Positions 47,507 to 56,390 of a DNA stretch of 64,000 nucleotides are shown piece by piece. The translations under genes and the position numbers were made by a program. A model generated the notes under the pieces. The model saw nothing but the letters and a program-made list of their open reading frames with translations. It ran no database searches and was not told the DNA's origin. Positions within the stretch are counted from its first letter, which is position 1. Every line of letters starts with the position of its first letter. This DNA comes from Opitutia bacterium (lineage in GTDB: Bacteria; Verrucomicrobiota; Verrucomicrobiia; Opitutales; Opitutaceae), in the NCBI GenBank assembly GCA_947452315.1, contig CANGCX010000006.1:1-64000 (forward strand). The letters run 5' to 3'.

Positions 47507-49912
47507 ATGAACGTAGATCTCCGTTCGGATTCGATCATCCCACCGTTGGCCGATGCCCCAGCGTCTGCTCGGGCGAGAGGTAAACCGTTTTGCCGGCATT
47601 GTGGGGCCCCGTTAATCGACGCGAGGATGGTGGCCTCGGGCTTCTGCTGCGAGGGCTGCAATTACGTCTTTCGTCTCGTGCATGATCATGGTTTGGCGGG
47701 CTATTATCGTATCAAGGATCAGATTACAGTGCCGGCGGATGCCGCGGTGTTTCAGGTCCGTGATTACGCTTGGTTGGAGGCCGCGCAAAATAAGGCGGAA
47801 TCGGCGGTGGTAGACTCGGGGCGTCCACCTGAGCTGGTTTTGGATTTACAGGGCGTGTCGTGTGCGGGGTGTGTATGGTTGATTGAACGTTTGTTCGCCC
47901 AACAGGCCGGAGCGCGCGATATCGTGGCAAATGCACAACTCGGTACAATCCGCTGGCGCTGGATCAGTGGAGCGTTCGACGGCGTAGCGTTTGCACATAC
48001 TTTACAAGCATTTGGGTATTTGGTGGGGCCCTTAGGCAAGGTGCGCGCCGATTCGGAAAGTCGCAGCTTGGCGAAGCGTATTGGCTTATGCACGGCCTTC
48101 ACGATGAACGTGATGCTTTTTACTTTTCCGGTTTATTTCGGGATGGAGCCGTCATTTGAATTTGCGCGCTTGTTTGGGTTGTTATCGCTGGCTTTTTCGT
48201 CACTGAGTTTTTTGGTCGGCGGGATATATTTTATCTCTCGCGCCCTGCGTGCATTACGCGTTGGGGCGATGCACATTGATCTACCGATCGGTCTTGGAAT
48301 CATGGGAGCTTATGCGGGTTCGCTCTACGGCTGGTTTACTGGCGAAGAGCGCTTTGTGTATTTTGATTTTGTCAGTGGATTTATCCTCCTGATGTTGATC
48401 GGGCGTTGGGCACAGGTCGCGGCTGTAGAGCGGAATCAGAGGCGTTTGTTGGCGTTGCAACCAGAGGTGCCCCGGGTGTTGACACAGGATGCGGGAGAGG
48501 TCGCGCCGGGTGATTTGCGTCTCGGTCAGGTATACGCGTTGAACGCGGGGCAGACGAATCCGGTAGAGGCGCAACTTGGCACAGATGGGGCAATTGTTTC
48601 GCTAGCCTCAATCAGTGGCGAAGCGGAGCCGCGAGTTTTAGCACCGGGTGCACGCGTGCCGGCGGGCGCAGTCAATATCGGACTCTCGCCAATGAGACTT
48701 ACGGCGAGACAGACGTGGCGAGAATCGTTACTCGCGCAGTTGTTGGAGACGCCAAAACGCGCTGGTATCCGAGACCATTGGATCGAAAAAATTGTGCGTG
48801 GTTATATCGGTGGAATTCTAGGAATCGCGCTGTTAGGCGGTATGGCTTGGTGGTGGGTTACTGGGGACGCGTTACGCACATGGGCAGTGGTGACGGCGGT
48901 GCTTGTCGTTTCTTGTCCGTGCGCGGTGGCACTGGCATTTCCCTTGGCGGACGAGATGGCGACGGTGGCGTTGAGGCGGCGTGGAGTTTTTGTGCGTGAG
49001 CAAGCACTTTGGACTAAGCTCGGACGCGTGCGGCAGATCGTGTTTGATAAAACGGGGACGCTCACGCTGGAGACGCCGGTATTGCAGAATCCCGAGGCTT
49101 TGAAGGGGCTGGAGTCGTCGGCGCGGGCAGCGTTGCACGCGTTGGTGAGAGATAATCCGCATCCGATGAGTCAGGCGCTTTTGGAAAATCTTTTAGCGAT
49201 GGGGGCGCCTGAAGCGCTTGAGGGAGAGGTGACGGAACTCGTTGGTTGCGGAGTAGAGATGGGCGAGTGGTCATTGGGTCGCGCGGGTTGGCGCGGTGCG
49301 CCAGAGCGGGCGGGCGCGACGGTATTTGTGCGAGCGGGCAAGGTTGTGGCGGAATTTGTTTTTGCCGACACCGTGCGGGCTGATGCTCGCCAGGAACTGG
49401 ATGAGTTGCGGCTACGCGGATTGGCCGTGCAAATTTTGAGCGGAGATCGGCGGGATAAAGTCGCCGCGTTGGTTGCGGAGTTGGGACTGCCCTCCAGTTG
49501 TGGTCTGGGAGAACTCTCACCACAGGAAAAAGCGGCCTGGTTTATCGGGGATCGTGTAACGGATACGCTGATGCTCGGGGATGGGGCGAATGACAGTTTG
49601 GCTTTTGATCGCGCGTGGTGTCGTGGTACACCGGTGATACACCGCGGCTTGCTAGAAAAAAAAGCGGATTTTTATTATCTTGGCCGCGGGATTGGCGGCA
49701 TCCGTGCGCTCTTTGAGGTGGATACGGTGCGCCGAAGAACCCAGATGGTGATTTTGGTTTTTTCTATCTTTTATAACGTGCTCGCCGTGGGGCTCGCGGT
49801 GGCAGGAAAAATGAATCCGCTGATTGCGGCGATTTTGATGCCGGTAAATTCGCTGGCAACGCTAGCGATCGTTACTGGCGGGATGCGCCGTGTGTTTCGC
49901 GCGGCGCGTTAG
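47507..49912 (+). CDS. ccoI: Copper-translocating P-type ATPase, CcoI/FixI type
   Basis: FCRHCG...FCCEGCNYVFRLV N-terminus; HMA-like GVSCAGC; CPC; DKTGTLT; GDGANDSLAF. Start set at MNVDLRSD. Confidence 0.95.
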   Translation: MNVDLRSDSIIPPLADAPASARARGKPFCRHCGAPLIDARMVASGFCCEGCNYVFRLVHDHGLAGYYRIKDQITVPADAAVFQVRDYAWLEAAQNKAESAVVDSGRPPELVLDLQGVSCAGCVWLIERLFAQQAGARDIVANAQLGTIRWRWISGAFDGVAFAHTLQAFGYLVGPLGKVRADSESRSLAKRIGLCTAFTMNVMLFTFPVYFGMEPSFEFARLFGLLSLAFSSLSFLVGGIYFISRALRALRVGAMHIDLPIGLGIMGAYAGSLYGWFTGEERFVYFDFVSGFILLMLIGRWAQVAAVERNQRRLLALQPEVPRVLTQDAGEVAPGDLRLGQVYALNAGQTNPVEAQLGTDGAIVSLASISGEAEPRVLAPGARVPAGAVNIGLSPMRLTARQTWRESLLAQLLETPKRAGIRDHWIEKIVRGYIGGILGIALLGGMAWWWVTGDALRTWAVVTAVLVVSCPCAVALAFPLADEMATVALRRRGVFVREQALWTKLGRVRQIVFDKTGTLTLETPVLQNPEALKGLESSARAALHALVRDNPHPMSQALLENLLAMGAPEALEGEVTELVGCGVEMGEWSLGRAGWRGAPERAGATVFVRAGKVVAEFVFADTVRADARQELDELRLRGLAVQILSGDRRDKVAALVAELGLPSSCGLGELSPQEKAAWFIGDRVTDTLMLGDGANDSLAFDRAWCRGTPVIHRGLLEKKADFYYLGRGIGGIRALFEVDTVRRRTQMVILVFSIFYNVLAVGLAVAGKMNPLIAAILMPVNSLATLAIVTGGMRRVFRAAR

Positions 49913-51177
49913 AGAGTTTTTGGGATTTCAGCAGTTAGGTTCTCGGGGGCGCCGGTAGTGACGAGAATATTATCTTCGATGCGCACGCCACCTAGGTGCT
50001 GGTAAGAGTCGACAAGCGGCCAGTTGACGCAGTCCTGGTAAGTCTCCCGGCGTACGGGATCTTGGAGTAGCGGCGGGATAAAATATAGACCGGGTTCGAT
50101 CGTGACAACGTAGCCTGGCTCGAGTGGCAGATCCATACGCAGCGTGCGCAGCGATGGGCGGGGGTTTTTCGTGCGACCGGGGAGGAGTCCGCTGCCGTCG
50201 CGTACGCCGAGACCGACCATGTGGCCGAGGCCGTGAGGGAAAAAAAGCGTGTGCGCCTCTTGTTCAACAAGAGAGGTAGGCGATCCGCGCATGACGCCCA
50301 TGGCGACGAGACCCGCGACCATTTCAACGGCGCACGCCAGATGGATGTGGGTCCACTCCGCGCCGGCGATGCAGCGGCTGATCGCGCGTTCTTGAGCGTG
50401 GAGTACTATTTGATACAGGTCGCGTTGAAATGGGTCAGGTTGATCGACGACGTAGGTACGGGTGACATCTGCGGTGTAGCGACCAATCGCAGCGCCGGCG
50501 TCCACGAGAACAAAGTCACCGCTGCGTGTACGGCGGGCGGAGGGAGCAAAATGGAGGACAGCTGAGTTAGAACCTGTCCCAACAATGGTTCCATAGCCAG
50601 GACGGGTCCCGCCCGCGCGAAAGAATTCGGCTTCGAGTTCGATTTGAATCGCTCTCTCGGAGATGTCGGGTCGGATCAGGTGTGAGAGTTGCGCGTAACC
50701 GGAGGCGGTGGCGGAACAGGCGGCGCGCAACAGTTCGAGCTCATGGTCATCTTTGGGGCGGCGGGCGTGATGAAAGTGCTCGCGGATTCGGGCGTTGAGA
50801 ACCGTATCAAGTGCTATATCGGGACGTGGCGCTCCAAGTTGAGCAACGGGGCGCCCAGCGCGGGCAGCTAGCCAAGGTGCGAAATCCGAGAGTGGAAGAC
50901 CAGGTAGTTGAGTGCTACCCTCCCAAACGCGTTCAGCTTCGGTCACTGCGGGGACAAATGATAGCCATTCGCCGTCACGGGGATCATACGCCACAATGCC
51001 GTCGCCACATTCGAGTTCGGTGAGGTAGAAATATTCAGCGTGGCTTTGAAATGGGTAGGTCTGGTCGCTATTCTCGGGGAGTGGGATGGCGCGGCCGGCA
51101 CCGACAACGAGCAGAGCGTCCTCCAGCGGTAGACAAGCGGCGACGCGGCGGCGGCGAGGAGAAAGGAAATCGCTCAT
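49909..51177 (-). CDS. M24 family Xaa-Pro aminopeptidase (AMP-N domain)
   Basis: FLSPRRRRVAACLP...; FVLVDAGAAIGRYTADVTRTYVV; FFPHGLGHMVGLGVRD; TIEPGLYFIPP; GGVRIEDNILVT. Confidence 0.93.
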   Translation of the reverse strand: MSDFLSPRRRRVAACLPLEDALLVVGAGRAIPLPENSDQTYPFQSHAEYFYLTELECGDGIVAYDPRDGEWLSFVPAVTEAERVWEGSTQLPGLPLSDFAPWLAARAGRPVAQLGAPRPDIALDTVLNARIREHFHHARRPKDDHELELLRAACSATASGYAQLSHLIRPDISERAIQIELEAEFFRAGGTRPGYGTIVGTGSNSAVLHFAPSARRTRSGDFVLVDAGAAIGRYTADVTRTYVVDQPDPFQRDLYQIVLHAQERAISRCIAGAEWTHIHLACAVEMVAGLVAMGVMRGSPTSLVEQEAHTLFFPHGLGHMVGLGVRDGSGLLPGRTKNPRPSLRTLRMDLPLEPGYVVTIEPGLYFIPPLLQDPVRRETYQDCVNWPLVDSYQHLGGVRIEDNILVTTGAPENLTAEIPKTL

Positions 51178-51284
51178 GAGTTGTGACTTTGGTAATTAGC
51201 TGGGTCAGCGGCAAGGCTGCGACAGGTTTACGCGCGGAATCTGAGCTCGCTTTTTTGGCTCCGTTTGTTCAGTATTTTTCCGCT

Positions 51285-51539
51285 ATGCAAAAAATTACCT
51301 CCAAAAAGCTGATTACCCTCGCCAGCGCTCTTGCAGTGCTCGCTACCTTCGCTGCTCCGGCCCTCCGTGCCGAAGACGCTCCTAAGAAGAAAGAACCCTC
51401 CAAGAAGCAGCTCGAGATGTGGGATAAAAACCACGACGGTAAGCTCGATGACGAAGAGATGGCCGCCATGCGCGCCGCCAAGAAAAAGAAAGACGGTGGC
51501 GAAGCTAAGAAAGAAGAAAAAGCTCCAGAGAAGAAGTAA
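51285..51539 (+). CDS. Small secreted Lys/Glu-rich protein with a single EF-hand loop
   Basis: Signal peptide MQKITSKKLITLASALAVLATFAAPALRAEDA; EF-hand loop DKNHDGKLDDEE; highly charged C-terminus; followed by a strong terminator. Confidence 0.8.
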   Translation: MQKITSKKLITLASALAVLATFAAPALRAEDAPKKKEPSKKQLEMWDKNHDGKLDDEEMAAMRAAKKKKDGGEAKKEEKAPEKK

Positions 51540-51570
51540 GCTGTTCGCTCACTTTTAATCTTTTAATTTT

Positions 51571-51599
51571 AAAGCCCCGGCGTGAGTCGGGGCTTTTTC
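51571..51599 (+). terminator. Rho-independent terminator
   Basis: AAAGCCCCGGCGTGAGTCGGGGCTTTTTC downstream of the EF-hand gene; could also serve the convergent nadK. Confidence 0.9.
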
Positions 51600-51620
51600 G
51601 TGGCCGATTTCGGCGAGGCT

Positions 51621-52460
51621 TTATTTTTTTTCAACGAAGCCGCCGCTCCAGTGGAGTTTAGTACGAACTACGGCAAAATGTTCGTAATCAAGGCTCTGGG
51701 CTAGGGGTAGTTTGAGTGGGGAGATCGTAATCTCAATCGGAGAATCGGCGCAGGAGATGAGGTTGCGTTGGCCGTCCATGGCGACCATCAGCGTGGAATC
51801 TACATTACGACTGCGCACACGCAGCCGAACGTCATCACGGAAGATGATCGAGCGGTTACTTAGCGTATGCGGGCAGATGGGTGTCATCGCGATTACACCG
51901 GCATCCGGCATGATGAGCGGGCCGCCGGCGGAGAGGTTATAGGCGGTGGAACCGGTCGGCGTAGAAAAAATGAGGCCGTCGCAGGTATATTCAGTGACGA
52001 GTTGCTCGTTGGCGTAGACTTCGAGGCGGGCAAGGCGGGAGTTGAATGGGTCTTTTATAAGGACGTCGTTAAGCGCGATGTCGTGGTGATTTTTACCTGT
52101 AGTGCAGGAAAGTAGTGAGCGGTGTGCGATTTTGAATTGGCCGCGCAGGAGTGAGGTAAATTGGGCGCGGGCTTCTTCGGCGGAAAACGTGGTCAGGAAG
52201 CCAAGGCTCCCGCGGTTAATACCGATAATAGGCACTTGGGCGCGGGCGGCTTCGTGTGCGACCCCAAGAAGGGTACCGTCGCCGCCGATGACGCAGCAGG
52301 CATCGTAGCCGGTGAGCCAGCCGTTCGGGATGGCGCGGCGCGCGGTTTGCTTTGTAGCCAGACCTGCTGCTTTAGCGAGGGCGATGAGTTCGCGCGCGAG
52401 CTCGGGGGCGCCTGATTTATCGGCGTTGGTGACGAAGGCGAGCGAGCGAAGAGCTTTCAT
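51621..52460 (-). CDS. nadK: NAD kinase
   Basis: VIGGDGTLLGVAHEAARAQVPIIGINRGSLGFLT; CDGLIFSTPTGSTAYNLSAGGPLIMPD. Confidence 0.95.
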   Translation of the reverse strand: MKALRSLAFVTNADKSGAPELARELIALAKAAGLATKQTARRAIPNGWLTGYDACCVIGGDGTLLGVAHEAARAQVPIIGINRGSLGFLTTFSAEEARAQFTSLLRGQFKIAHRSLLSCTTGKNHHDIALNDVLIKDPFNSRLARLEVYANEQLVTEYTCDGLIFSTPTGSTAYNLSAGGPLIMPDAGVIAMTPICPHTLSNRSIIFRDDVRLRVRSRNVDSTLMVAMDGQRNLISCADSPIEITISPLKLPLAQSLDYEHFAVVRTKLHWSGGFVEKK

Positions 52461-52507
52461 GCGCAGGGGATAGAGTTACACGACGACGAAGCCTGGGCGA
52501 AACTTTT

Positions 52508-53266
52508 TTACGCACTGCGGCGAAGGCCGAGGAGGAACTCTCGATTACCGTCTGTACCCGTTATAGGTGAGTCGATGGTACCAAGAAGTGTGGCGCCGCG
52601 AAGGAGGCCAAGAGAGAACGTGCGGATATCGTCGAGCACGGCTTGTTGCACGGCTGGGTCTCGGATAATGCCACGGCCTTTGTCGACTTCAGCTTTCCCT
52701 GCTTCGAACTGGGGTTTCACCAGGGCAACCAGCACACCGCCGGGGCGCACAAATGGCCAGATGGCCGGGAGAACCACTTTGAGAGAAATAAAAGAGAGGT
52801 CGGTCACTACAGCATCGAATTCATCTCGGGGGAGATCGCCGACAGTGAGGTGGCGGGCGTTGATTTTCTCTAAATTAGTGACGCGGGGATCGGCGAGTAG
52901 TTTGGCGTGGAGTTGAGCGCGGCCGACATCGACGCAGATGACATCGGCGGCGCCGGCTTGGAGGGCGCAGTCGGTAAAGCCTCCGGTGGAGGCGCCGACG
53001 TCGAGCACATGCGCACCCGTGAGATCGAGTCCGAAGGCGGTAAGAGCCGCGGAAAGTTTTTCACCGCCGCGGCTGACGAAGCGCGGGGGTTGCTCAACGC
53101 TGAGATCGCAATCCTCCGGAAAATCACGGCCAGGTTTGTCGAGGCGCTCTGTGCCACTACGTACGCGTCCGGCCATGACCAGGGCTTTGGCTTGGGCGCG
53201 GGAGGCGGAAAGGCCGCGAGAGACGAGAAGTTCGTCGAGGCGGATTTTTTTTGCAGAAGCGGACAT
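52508..53266 (-). CDS. TlyA family rRNA (2'-O-)methyltransferase / hemolysin
   Basis: [28 protein letters not shown] (S4-like), [33 protein letters not shown]. Start set at MSASAKK. Confidence 0.94.
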   Translation of the reverse strand: MSASAKKIRLDELLVSRGLSASRAQAKALVMAGRVRSGTERLDKPGRDFPEDCDLSVEQPPRFVSRGGEKLSAALTAFGLDLTGAHVLDVGASTGGFTDCALQAGAADVICVDVGRAQLHAKLLADPRVTNLEKINARHLTVGDLPRDEFDAVVTDLSFISLKVVLPAIWPFVRPGGVLVALVKPQFEAGKAEVDKGRGIIRDPAVQQAVLDDIRTFSLGLLRGATLLGTIDSPITGTDGNREFLLGLRRSA

Positions 53267-53274
53267 GCGGGGTC

Positions 53275-53931
53275 TTAGGCTCCGATGGCTGAGAGAAAGG
53301 CGCGAGCGAGAATCGTGTGTCCCGTGGCGTTGGGGTGAATGCGGTCCCATGCTAGGGTCATCGGATGTGTGTGGACGAGCACGCTATCAAAAGCAGCTTG
53401 TGCATCGACGCAGCGGGCGTCGTGGCGTGCCGCGATTTTTTTTACTATGGCTGCGTATTCGTCCATACGGCGCCTCATGGGGTCGGCACGGTTGGGCTCA
53501 ATGAAGTAGGGCGTCATCAGAATCAGGCCGCTCACTTTGGGGCGGGTGTTGCGGACAAGACGGGCAAGAGTTCGTTCGTAAAGTTCTGGTGTAACTTGGG
53601 CCTCGGGGACAAGTGGTTGGTCGAATTGGCGCCAGACATCGTTGATGCCGATCATGACGGAGAGCCAATCGGGTTTTGTAGAGATTACGTCGCTAGACCA
53701 GCGTGCCGCGAGGTCGAGCACTGTATTCCCGGAAATACCTCGATTGATGACGCGGATGTTACGCGCGGGATAGACGGCGCCGAAGTGGCTAGCGACGTGC
53801 TCGACGTAGCCTCGTCCAAGTCCGGTGTTCAGATTCCAAGGCGTGGGGTTACCAGTCGGATCGCGACCGCAGTCGGTGATCGAGTCGCCGATGAAAAGCA
53901 GGGTTGAGCGGTCGGGGATAAGCATGGGCAT
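53275..53931 (-). CDS. SGNH/GDSL hydrolase family protein
   Basis: [53 protein letters not shown]. Start approximate (MPMLIPDRS). Confidence 0.9.
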   Translation of the reverse strand: MPMLIPDRSTLLFIGDSITDCGRDPTGNPTPWNLNTGLGRGYVEHVASHFGAVYPARNIRVINRGISGNTVLDLAARWSSDVISTKPDWLSVMIGINDVWRQFDQPLVPEAQVTPELYERTLARLVRNTRPKVSGLILMTPYFIEPNRADPMRRRMDEYAAIVKKIAARHDARCVDAQAAFDSVLVHTHPMTLAWDRIHPNATGHTILARAFLSAIGA

Positions 53932-54791
53932 TAAGCGTGAAGTTTTTGTCGCGCGGGAGACCAACAGGTAGTGCGACCGCCGATTTCCGCGCGGGCGAGA
54001 GGTTTATTGGTTTTGGGACAGTGACCGCCTTTTCCCCAGCGGTGGTTGAAGAGCCAGGTGTCGGGGATGGCGATGTTGAGATCTGCTGGAAGGTCATCGC
54101 CGCGCCCAGCGATGGTGTTGAGGGCGAGGCGGGCTACGGCGCGACATTCGCGCCAGAGTTTTTTAACCTCGGCGGGCTGAAGTGTGCCAGCGGGTTGCGC
54201 AGGATGGATGGCCGCGCGCCAAAGAATTTCATCGGCCATCCAGTTGCCGATGCCGGGAAAGCGTTCTTGCATGAGTAAGACGGCTTTAATCGGGGCGCGG
54301 GCTCGTCGATTTAGAAACGCAGCAACGACCTTGTCGCTGAAGGCAGTTGAAAGCAGCGCTGGGGCGATCTGCGTCCACCAAGTCGGGGCTGTGGATCCGG
54401 ATTGAAATTGGATACGACCGAACATGCGAGGATCAGAAAAGACAAGGGCGTGAGTTGAGGTGTATAGGATCAGATGGTCGTGTTTGCGCGGGATATGTCT
54501 GGGCTCAAAGACGCTAAGTTCACCGGTCATGCCAAGGTGGATGCCGAGCCAAGATTCGATAGCTGGAGCGGTGGCAATGGCCGGGCGTTGAAAACGGAAA
54601 AGAATTTGTTTCGCGGCGGCGGCGGAGGTGCTGTAACTGGAATGAATGAGAGCGGCTCGAAGGGCGGCAGCGGGCGCAGTGCGGAATAGCTTTTTGTCGT
54701 CGTGAGTGTGGATTCGTAGAATCCTCGGCGAGCGTAGCGCAGCTTGGTGCCAGCGCTTGCGAAAAAATTCGGCTTCAGCGAGTTCAGGCAT
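53931..54791 (-). CDS. Fpg/Nei family DNA glycosylase with degenerate C-terminal zinc finger
   Basis: MPELAEAEFF (Pro/Glu catalytic N-terminus), HLGMTGEL, GIGNWMADEILWRA, IGGRTT loop; canonical 4-Cys finger not intact (HCPKTNKPLARAEIGGRTTCWSPARQ). Confidence 0.9.
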   Translation of the reverse strand: MPELAEAEFFRKRWHQAALRSPRILRIHTHDDKKLFRTAPAAALRAALIHSSYSTSAAAAKQILFRFQRPAIATAPAIESWLGIHLGMTGELSVFEPRHIPRKHDHLILYTSTHALVFSDPRMFGRIQFQSGSTAPTWWTQIAPALLSTAFSDKVVAAFLNRRARAPIKAVLLMQERFPGIGNWMADEILWRAAIHPAQPAGTLQPAEVKKLWRECRAVARLALNTIAGRGDDLPADLNIAIPDTWLFNHRWGKGGHCPKTNKPLARAEIGGRTTCWSPARQKLHA

Positions 54792-54857
54792 CGGGTGCTA
54801 CGGGATAAAAGAGAACGACTAACGAGGTGAAAGATGAAGTAACTGTCGGCGAAAAAA

Positions 54858-55388
54858 TCAAGTGAGTGTGGCGACGAAGGCGGCAAGATCAGCGTGGATT
54901 TCAACGCCTTGGAGAGCGTGTTGACGCCAAGTTTCAGCCGTATGTTCGCCGGTGCAGATTGCGATCGAGCGGATGCCGGCACTCAGGCCGGCTTGGACGT
55001 CGCTTGGGCGATCACCGACCATCGCGCATTGAGCAGGATCGAGTTGGTGTGCCGCGATCATTTCTTGAATGAAGCGCGGAGAGGGTTTGCGGTAGAGCGA
55101 AGGTTGGTCGGGCGCTTCGGGGGCGATGCAAAGATCGGTGAAGAGCGGAGAGGCAAGGACGAGTAGCGTCTCCATGCGCGCGTTGACGAGGAGAGCGTCG
55201 TCGAGCGTGTAAAGGCCGCGGCCTATGCCGGATTGGTTGGTAAAAAGGAATAGTTTGTAGCCGAGTTCACGGGCACGTTGGAGCGCTGATCGGACGCCGG
55301 GGATAAGTTCCACCCCGGCTGGGTCGGCCAGGTAGTGTTTGTCGACGATGATCGTGCCGTCGCGGTCGAGGAAAAGGGCTTTGGACAT
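54858..55388 (-). CDS. gmhB: D-glycero-beta-D-manno-heptose 1,7-bisphosphate 7-phosphatase / HAD-IIIA phosphatase
   Basis: ALFLDRDGTIIVDKHYLADPAGVELIPGV; LFTNQSGIGRGLY; MVGDRPSDVQAGLSAGI; adjacent to a heptose-kinase-like gene. Confidence 0.88.
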   Translation of the reverse strand: MSKALFLDRDGTIIVDKHYLADPAGVELIPGVRSALQRARELGYKLFLFTNQSGIGRGLYTLDDALLVNARMETLLVLASPLFTDLCIAPEAPDQPSLYRKPSPRFIQEMIAAHQLDPAQCAMVGDRPSDVQAGLSAGIRSIAICTGEHTAETWRQHALQGVEIHADLAAFVATLT

Positions 55389-55403
55389 GAGGCGCTGTGG
55401 CGA

Positions 55404-56378
55404 TTAGTGACCGCGAACGTATGCTTTTAGCTCGGCGGGCGTGACCGTGGCGGTGCCGAGTTTGCCGACGACGACGCCGGCGGCGGCGTTGGCAAAGTGA
55501 GCGGCCGCTTCGAGTTTCGCACCGGCGGCGAGTGCTAGTACAAGGGCGGCAAGAGCGGTGTCACCAGCACCTGAGACGTCGTAGACTTCGCGGGCGGCGG
55601 TGGGGATAATTTTGAGAATTTTGCCGCCTGTGCTCAATAGCATGCCGTCTTCACCGAGGGTGATGACGAGGTGTTTAGTGGCAAATTTTTCGTGGAGGCG
55701 CGCGCAGACGGCGGCGGCGGGAAAGGGCTCGTGTGGAGCGGGGTGGATGCCGGCTAGCTCGAGGGCTTCGCGTTTGTTTGGCGTGATCAGATCCAGGCCG
55801 TGAAAGGTGAGTGCGTGACGGGGTTTGGGGTCGAGTGCGATGAATTTGCCGGAGGCGCGAGCGAGGCTGGTGATACGGGCTACTAGTGCGTCCGATAGGA
55901 TGCCTTTGGCGTAGTCAGAGAATATGACTGCATCATGTCGGGCGATGGCGGTGCGGAGGAGTTTTTCAGCTTCATCCGCGGTTACGCCGTAAGCGGAGGG
56001 AGGGGCTTCGCGATCGAGTCGGCAAAGTTGTTGGCGTTGTACAAGCACGCGTGTTTTTACGATCGTCTGGGCTTTGCCAGGAGTGGACAGGGTAGCGATT
56101 TTTTTATCGGCGAGGGTGGCAGTGAGTGCTCGACCGGCTTCGTCGTCGCCGAAGTAGCCTACGACTGTAGAATGGGCACCAAGCGAAGCGAGGTTGAGGG
56201 CGACGTTAGCGGCGCCTCCCGCCGTGGCGGTTTCACGTTGAATATCTACGACGGGCACAGGGGCCTCAGGAGAGATGCGGGTGGCGTCACCCCAGAAATA
56301 GCGGTCGAGCATTACATCGCCGATGACGAGGATGCGAAGAGCGGAGATTTTTTTAAGGAGGGAGGAGAGGTTTTTCAT
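55404..56378 (-). CDS. PfkB-family kinase, D-glycero-beta-D-manno-heptose-7-phosphate kinase (HldE/RfaE kinase domain only)
   Basis: RILVIGDVMLDRYFWGDATRISPEAPVPVVDI; GGAANVALNLASLGA; VYDVSGAGDTALAALVLALAAG; no nucleotidyltransferase domain. Confidence 0.9.
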   Translation of the reverse strand: MKNLSSLLKKISALRILVIGDVMLDRYFWGDATRISPEAPVPVVDIQRETATAGGAANVALNLASLGAHSTVVGYFGDDEAGRALTATLADKKIATLSTPGKAQTIVKTRVLVQRQQLCRLDREAPPSAYGVTADEAEKLLRTAIARHDAVIFSDYAKGILSDALVARITSLARASGKFIALDPKPRHALTFHGLDLITPNKREALELAGIHPAPHEPFPAAAVCARLHEKFATKHLVITLGEDGMLLSTGGKILKIIPTAAREVYDVSGAGDTALAALVLALAAGAKLEAAAHFANAAAGVVVGKLGTATVTPAELKAYVRGH

Positions 56379-56390
56379 CGGAGCGGGCGA

